Positions 58,501-64,000 of a DNA stretch of 64,000 nucleotides are shown here, one piece after another (the first letter of the stretch is position 1; every line of letters starts with the position of its first letter). Source of the stretch: Liolophura sinensis (lineage: Eukaryota > Mollusca > Polyplacophora > Chitonida > Chitonidae); the NCBI RefSeq assembly GCF_032854445.1, contig NC_088300.1, positions 47,361,682 through 47,425,681 of the forward strand, given 5' to 3'. The notes under the pieces were generated by a model. That model saw only the letters and a program-made list of their open reading frames with translations. It was not told where the DNA came from and ran no database searches. Position numbers and translations under genes: made by a program.

Positions 58501-61500
58501 TGATGTTGTTAACAGAGGAAAGTATCCACATGAAGTTTGGTTAAACTCATAGCGAAATGTTGTGGTTAAACAGGTTAAATTTGAAATGCTCTGCACTTCT
58601 TAATGTCAAGGCTCACATTCCTAACTTAAAGGTTTATCGGTGTATTTCATAGCTGTTCAGCGTCATACTGAGTATTGGTGATTAACACCTAACTTAACAA
58701 TGGTCAAGTTAAATGGGTGGAGGAAACTGGAGTGCCTGAAGGAAACCACCGACCTTTGCCAAGTAGGACCTGATCAATCTGTGGGTGTAAATCCGCAGTC
58801 AATCCTGTATGAGCTGGACTTGAACGCGTGGCATCATTGATCAAAGTTCTTCACAGTCTGGGGGCCTCTGTGGCTCAGTTGGTTAGCGAGCCAGTGGCAG
58901 TGTAATGACCCAGGACCCTCTCACCAATGTGGCCACTGTGGGTTCAAGTCCAGCCCATGCTGGCTTCCTTCTGCCAGCAACCTGCGGATCGTCGTGGGTT
59001 TCCCCCAGGCCTGCCCGGGTCTCCTCCCACCATAATGCTGGCCGCCGTCATATAGGTGAAATATTCTTGAGTACGGCGTAAAACACCAATCAAATAAATA
59101 AATTAGTCCTTACAGTCTCATTTTACCTGTCAAACTGGCGAGGGTCCCCACAAAAGTTTAAATGTGGCATGACTAAATATGTAGTGTGGTAATATTTGAA
59201 AAAATTTGCCTAACAGATTATTTTTCATATCGATTGGCAATTCATCCTATTGATGTTGTTGCTGTTGTAGCATTGTAAAGAGGCGGGTAGACAGGGAGTG
59301 CCGTGTTTGGAGGTAGAATGGATGCGACAAGGTAACACATGTGACTGCTTATACTGGTGGTGAATTCTGAGTCATATTCTGTTCTTACCTATGTGTGTTT
59401 TCAGTATTGTTTTGGTACAAATCTAACTGAGGCTGAATATACTAAAACACATGACAACATGATTGTTTTGTTCATTACATTCTGAAATAGCTTTTCTTAC
59501 AAGGGTTCACTGGGCCTCTGTGGCCTAGTGGTTAGTGTGCTAGCGTAGCACACTAGTAGTTTCTCACCAATGCAGTGGCTATGAGTTCAACTCCATCTCA
59601 TACAGGCTCCCTCTCAATGAAAAGTCTGTCAGCAAGCTGCAGATGGTTATGGGTATCCTCATGGCTCGGCCTTGTTCCTCCAGGCTCTACCTTGTTCCTT
59701 CAGGCTCTACCTTGTTCCTTCAGGCTCTGCCTTGTTTCCTTCCATTATATCGTATAAGTGAAATATTCTTCAGAACAATACATCATTGAAATAAATAAAT
59801 ACAGTGTTTTACTTATGGTACCGTACGTCATTTCTCATAATCCTTGTTCTTGTAAGACATAATTAGGCAGAGAGTGTTTCTATCATCACCTTGTTTAACC
59901 ACTGGCCCTAATCTGCATGACACAGGATGTCACTAAAAGTATCCCTCTGCTTTTGCAAGTCAATGAATGCCCTTTTGTGATTTTTGTGGATGTTTGATAG
60001 GTTTTTCAAAATATTTAAGGATATTGTATTCTGATGTTATAATTGGCCATGTTATCTTTGTTCTATAACTTAAAAATTCCAATAACTGTTTGTATTTATT
60101 GATAGTTTTCTCAACATACATTGAGATGAAGAAATACGAAAAAGTCAAAAACATCAGCTTCACCCTTCGGGTAATTTTGTATTTCAGACAATGCCACTGA
60201 AGATAATCCATACTACACCACCATAGAAGAAGAAGATAAGTTTACACAGTGCTTCTCTGAAACAATGGGATTGTTTGAGGGCATGGAGAAAGCTAGGAAA
60301 GTATCAAAAGGTAAAGAACACCCGCACCTCACGTGTTGATGTGGTAACAATGTTTCTAGAAGCAGCTTGAAACTATCGAAGAAACAGAAGGCACTCACAT
60401 TCGAAACATCCATCCTCTGGTTGTAGTGATTATTAAAAAGCATTTTTACGCAGTTAATTGTGGACATAATTACTATTCTACAGACTGGATATTGCAGCCT
60501 ACTTGATATGTCTGTTTGTGAGGTGGACGCTTAGATTGCCCGCCTGGTACATATGATCTGTCATTTACCCTGTACTCTTAAGTGCTTCTGTTTTAGGTGT
60601 GTAATCAGTGCGGGAGATATTTGTTTGGTTTGGAAGATGTTTATTTGATCCAAGAGATACTTATTTCATTTGGGAGATTTGTTTTTGGTAATGCATTTTA
60701 CATGCAGTGTGGCATACTGGACTCTGTTGCTGTGGGTCTTACAGAAGTGTTCAATGTAGATTTCATTTGCGCTGTTACATGATTAACATTGCACTGAATG
60801 CCGTTCACTTCATCTTCTGTAAAATGCTTCCAGCTGATATTCAGTCCTTTAATTAATACCCTAGCTAACATATTCACTTGTTCCCTTTTCCCATAACCAT
60901 TTATGATTTACAATGGTATAAATGATATCACATAGCAGTTTACAGTTTTGGATGTAACCTTTTATTGTTGACTTGTGTTTTAAGACGTAATCATATGCGT
61001 CGAAACAAGAGTTACAGCGATGACTTGTCATGTGTTGTCTTTACTTGAAACAGGTCGGAAGAAGGTAAAACCTGACAAAGCCCATTCTAAAGCTCCTGCT
61101 GAAGAAGATGATATGGTCTCTTTGGTTGCAGAAAGATTGAATAACCTTGATCTTGACATCAAGATCTCTGAAGTAATGTTATCAGATTACTCTGCCAAAG
61201 TGAATTGTGAGAAGAGTGATGCTATGTCTGCTGGAAATGAGGATTTTCCACCCAGAATCCAAACTTTGAAACGAAATACTCGTGTGACAGTGAAAAGTGG
61301 ACAAGATGAGCAGGTGTATGATTCTGCTATTGTGAATGGCAAAGTAAAAACCAACATGGAAAACAGCAGTAGCGGTACTTTGACTGAGCTTAGTGCAAGA
61401 AATTTTGAGTCCTCCGATGATGATAGTGTGTCAGAGTATATTCCCTTATCACAGCGAATCAAGATGGTAGCTATGAAAGACAGCTGTGTCAAAGTGAAGA

Positions 61501-63149
61501 CAACTCAAGGAGAAAGGCAGAACAAACCAGACTTTGTAACAGAAAAAATGGGTAATAGTCCAAGACAAAAACAAAAAGTGGAAAATGATACATTTACCAG
61601 ATCTGATGATGATGTGAAGGGAACAGATCATCGATTGATTGGACATGATGCACATTTGAGTGAAACTTCTTCACCTGTTGCTGCTGAAGACCACAACCAA
61701 GCCAATGTCAGTAATAGCAGACCTACTATTATTATCATCTCTACAGCAGGGGGAGACAAATCTGATCAGCATTTGTCAAGTCCCCAAAAGATTGTAAATT
61801 TGAGTTCAGAGAAAGTGGTTGGTTTCAGTGACTCAGACGCTGGAAATGGCAGTGTGTATGAGTTATTCAGCCCTGACGGTGATGCATCATTAGTAAGAGG
61901 TGATGGTGATAGTTTGTTAGGTACAGCGGAGGTTAATGCCTTAGTGACAGATGAGACAGTGAGGACTTCAGATGTGATAACAATTACCTGTGTACCCGAG
62001 GATGCCTCAGGCATGGAGCCTGATCAGAGTATCCTGTGTACCTGCGATAATAGTATTGACCTCTTCAGCTCTGAATCAGTATGTGCCAGCCCACAAATTA
62101 TGGACAACAAAATATATACGAATCGAGGAAACCCTTTCTCCAGTCCAGACCTTTCTTCTGGGCTAACAAGGATGCTGAGTCCGTCCTTACAGCAGAATCA
62201 CGAGCAAGGAAATTCTATAAAGGATGGACTGTTGAGAAGTTCTCCTGGCATACCACACGACTTGTCCAGTATGAAGGTATTTCTGAATGATTCAGGGGTA
62301 AACACTGTCTCCACTCCTCAAACATCTTCAGTAAAGCTTAGGGAAAGAGTGCCATTTGACAGCCCAGATCTGTGCAGCATCAGTCCAGGGTATGGATACT
62401 TCTATCTGGAGACCTCTCTGCTAAATGACACCACAGGGTCACAGATTAGAGAGCCTCTGACTCCAACAACATGTAACAAGGAAATGAAAGTGCAACCGAC
62501 AAGGATTGAGTGTGAAAAGAAAAGTGCTGAATGTGATAATGATGATATACTGGTAACTCTAAGTAAAACTGCAGACATGGTTGGACCAGTAGAGGTGAAT
62601 GCAGTTGACTGTGGAAAGGAGTCGAAAGAAACTGTTACTAAAGCCAGATCACCACTGAATGAGATGTGCTATGCATCAATATGCACAAGCAAAAACTTGA
62701 ACAAAACCAAACAATTGTGTCAATGTAGTGAAGGTTTTGACCTCCACAAGGACAATCTGCATACACAAAATGTTTCAAAGAGTATTGTCTCTGCTGTGTC
62801 TAGCATATTGTCAACAAGTTGTCAGCCTGTTTCTGCTGATATTTCGAAACAATCTTCCATTTGTAAGGAATTATCATCAGGTAAAGAAAATAAGCTGACA
62901 AGGAAAACTAAAAAACAAGGTAAATCTAACTGCTCTTCAAAGAGCACTCAGAAGATTGAGGAGCCTGATCATGTAGATTTCTGCATTGACAAAATAGCAA
63001 AACTACATGTGAAGGAAAATGCATCAGACTTAAACCCAACCAGTCCCTTGGCACTAGTTGACAGACTCAAGTCAAAATTTGCCTCATTGGGCACAGTACC
63101 AATTTCAGGGGAAACTATATTAAGTGTGAAGAAGGTAAACTCGAAATAA
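52558..63149 (+). CDS. GEN1: GEN1 orthologue, Holliday-junction resolvase (XPG/Rad2 family), 11 exons
   Basis: Structure-selective nuclease that cuts Holliday junctions symmetrically. Exons: 52558-52718, 54167-54368, 55576-55665, 56096-56182, 56501-56685, 56868-56967, 57530-57613, 58047-58183, 59271-59331, 60188-60310, 61054-63149. The start MGVIQLWSVLAPVKKH and residue numbering to R54 match human GEN1. Metal-binding acidic residues are D30, D75 (human has Glu; FEN1 has Asp), E139, E141, D160, D162 and D213, with the helix-two-turn-helix GVPGVGKEQ. A chromodomain spans exons 8-10; a 698-residue disordered tail with many S/T-P sites follows. Length is about 1108 aa against 908 in human. Exon 9 as given has a one-base frame break at 59294-59296; using a donor at 58188 (exon 8 to 58187) keeps the frame but loses conserved residues. 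Orthology is secure; exon 8/9 details are not. Confidence 0.93.
52915..53145 (-). mobile_element. SINE family A, nearly full length, in GEN1 intron 1
   Basis: In minus orientation: ATTTATTTATTT tail, GATTGGTGTTTTACGCGG, TTATACGACGGCGGCCAGC, GGAAACCGGGCACAGCC, ACGACCATCCGCAGCC, GAGGAAGCCAACATGAGC and CTGCGCTAGGGCGCC. A segment around the ACGTGGGAAGG domain is missing. This copy gives the clearest minus-strand consensus in the window. Confidence 0.8.
55576..56685 (+). CDS. GEN1: GEN1 exons 3-5: XPG-I nuclease core and helix-two-turn-helix
   Basis: Exon 3 (55576-55665) encodes SQGEAEALCALLNRQG, exon 4 (56096-56182) LTEDGDAFLYGARTVYRNF, and exon 5 (56501-56685) GLALLLGCDYLPKGVPGVG. These hold five of the seven catalytic acidic residues and the DNA-binding helix-hairpin. 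Exons 3 and 4 are phase 0 on both sides, and exon 5 ends phase 2. The exon 4 donor (GTTATA) is weak but supported by the match NTK-DPHV to the human protein across the junction. Confidence 0.93.
57335..57440 (+). mobile_element. Decayed SINE family A 3' half in GEN1 intron 6
   Basis: TTTAACCGGGGCTCTGCCGG, TTTTCTCCAACAATAAT and CTTGAGTACGGCATCAACACC with AGTCAGATAAATAA follow the family order with substitutions and small deletions. Confidence 0.6.
58047..60310 (+). CDS. GEN1: GEN1 exons 8-10: chromodomain region
   Basis: Exon 8 (58047-58183) gives DFLFQKLDWPREYTEEKVL and LWDMTDILL, aligning with human LEKMEWPNHYACEKLLVLL. Exon 9 (59271-59331) gives RIVKRRVDR in one frame and GVPCLEVEWMRQ in another, together matching human RIVKTRIRNGVHCFEIEW with exact spacing. 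Exon 10 (60188-60310) gives NPYYTTIEEEDKF. Human GEN1 uses this chromodomain for efficient substrate binding. Confidence 0.8.
58859..59104 (+). mobile_element. SINE family A, nearly full length, in GEN1 intron 8
   Basis: GGGGCCTCTGTGGCTCAGTT, TAATGACCCAGGACCCTCTC, TGGGTTCAAGTCCAGCCC, CCAGCAACCTGCGGATCG, CACCATAATGCTGGCCGCCG and TTGAGTACGGCGTAAAACACC with CAATCAAATAAATAAAT. The CGGCCGTACGTGGGAAGG segment is missing. The intron around it separates the two halves of the chromodomain. Confidence 0.85.
59511..59802 (+). mobile_element. SINE family A, diverged copy with internal duplication, GEN1 intron 9
   Basis: Head TGGGCCTCTGTGGCCTAGTG and GCTAGCGTAGCA, then TCTCACCAATGCAGTGGC, TGAGTTCAACTCC and TGTCAGCAAGCTGCAGATGG. 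A unit CTTGTTCCTTCAGGCTCTAC is repeated about three times at 59670-59740, then ATCGTATAAGTGAAATATTCTT. The tail is AAATAAATAAATA. Confidence 0.75.
61054..63149 (+). CDS. GEN1: GEN1 exon 11: long disordered C-terminal tail
   Basis: One 2096-nt exon encodes a Ser/Thr/Asp-rich, poorly conserved tail beginning GRKKVKPDKAHSK. At least ten Ser-Pro or Thr-Pro sites are visible (for example SSPDLSS, DSPDLCSISPGYG, LTPTT), fitting the cell-cycle kinase control known for human GEN1. A basic cluster TRKTKKQGK could be a nuclear localisation signal. The end PTSPLALVDRLKSKF mirrors human DSPLPLRQRLKLRF, arguing that this exon is the true C-terminus. Stop TAA is at 63147-63149. Confidence 0.9.
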
Positions 63150-63262
63150 GAGGTGAATTATTTGACAAACTCCAATTTCTTACACTTTCCTTGTGCTTCA
63201 GTGGCGAGATAATTTCTTGCAAGTAATTTATTAAAGTAATTACAAATGAATTACAAGTAATT

Positions 63263-63268
63263 AATAAA
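63263..63268 (+). terminator. GEN1: Polyadenylation signal of GEN1
   Basis: A canonical AATAAA lies 114 nt after the GEN1 stop codon. No other AATAAA lies closer to the stop. Confidence 0.6.
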
Positions 63269-64000
63269 AGGAAATAATTTTAAATGTGTGAAAAAGAGGT
63301 ACATAAATAATGTGCTTTGTCTAAATGCCTGTCTATGAAACGTAAGTATCACATATATCTGGTTTCAGCAATATATTAGGCATAAAAAGATGATTTTGGG
63401 TCCATTTGATGATATTGACTTTAGGTGTACAAGTCTAATATTTATCAACATCATATTGTTTTGTATGTGATATTTACATTATGCTTACTAAAATGTGAGA
63501 TTATTATTGTGATGTTCAGCTGTGAAATGATGCCTTTCACTGAAGCACAAAATTTTTCCTCCTTTTATTATGAAAATTTTTTTTGAGAAAAATTCTCTGA
63601 ATTTAACTAAGAATAATGAAAAAATATTGAGGTGTCTGAGGCAGTTTTCTTGTTTTTTTATCCCAGTGTCGGAACAGTCAGTTCATGTTTGATTTATTGA
63701 TACACATTTCTATCACCAAGTGGTTCCATTTGTTATTAAATGCATCTCACAATATCTTGTATTGCACTGAACTGAGTCAACTTCATCATGTTTATTCCAG
63801 TGACAAATGGGCATGTACCGCGTATGTTTTAACACATTTGATTTCTGGAAACCTTTACAGTGGTTATTTTATTAAAATTAAATTTTTTTTTAAATGTTAT
63901 TTTTGGATTTTTTTGTTGCATAGAAAGGGCCATATCTAGAAAAATACTAAAGGTTCTGATCCCAAAACTTTAAAAGTAACATTGTGAAGTTATATAAAAT
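63269..64000. other. AT-rich 3' flank of GEN1
   Basis: No exon, RNA gene or repeat family was recognised after the polyadenylation signal. Confidence 0.5.

Overview
This is a stretch of animal nuclear genome, AT-rich, with long spliced genes, GT-AG introns, tRNA-derived SINEs, minisatellites and simple repeats. The two SINE families (one ending in a CACCAATCAAA-type tail, one in a CACTCACTCAC tail) and the divergence of the proteins from vertebrate orthologues point to a lophotrochozoan invertebrate, most likely a mollusc. That assignment is inference from repeat style and protein similarity, not from a marker gene.

Layout. Positions 1-6040 hold no gene I can support; a SINE cluster at 3.5-4.7 kb contains one SINE inserted inside another, both with intact target-site duplications. 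An intronless type II membrane alpha-1,3-fucosyltransferase (GT10 family) lies at 6359-7906 on the plus strand behind a TATA/CCAAT promoter and a uORF-rich leader. From 7.9 to 20.4 kb there is no convincing gene: a (TA)n tract, SINE fragments, and two minisatellites (16/48-bp and 84-bp units) whose apparent reading frames are repeat artefacts. From 20730 to 51038 on the minus strand lies a complete 33-exon orthologue of BAZ1B/WSTF (1589 aa predicted), with WAC, AT-hook, DDT, WHIM-type region, two PHD fingers and a bromodomain. Its introns carry a ~3.1-kb, 97-bp-unit satellite array, a piggyBac-like deletion derivative inserted into a SINE, a young SINE 18 nt from a splice donor, and several small tandem repeats. 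From 52558 to 63149 on the plus strand lies an 11-exon orthologue of the Holliday-junction resolvase GEN1 (about 1108 aa) with all catalytic acidic residues and a long serine-rich tail.

BAZ1B and GEN1 are head to head with 1.5 kb between their start codons, so they may share regulatory DNA (E2F-, YY1- and CCAAT-like sites are visible). Both products act in nucleus/chromosome maintenance: BAZ1B in ISWI chromatin remodelling and the DNA-damage response, GEN1 in resolving recombination intermediates. The fucosyltransferase is functionally unrelated.

Most notable: an apparent one-base deletion in the GEN1 chromodomain exon (GGG at 59294-59296) that an alternative splice donor could bypass; a second PHD finger in BAZ1B absent from human BAZ1B; the intronic 97-bp array whose left flank is repeated at its right end; and the precisely reconstructable transposon insertions. 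All exon borders were derived by hand from reading frame, splice signals and remembered family alignments; no transcript evidence was available.
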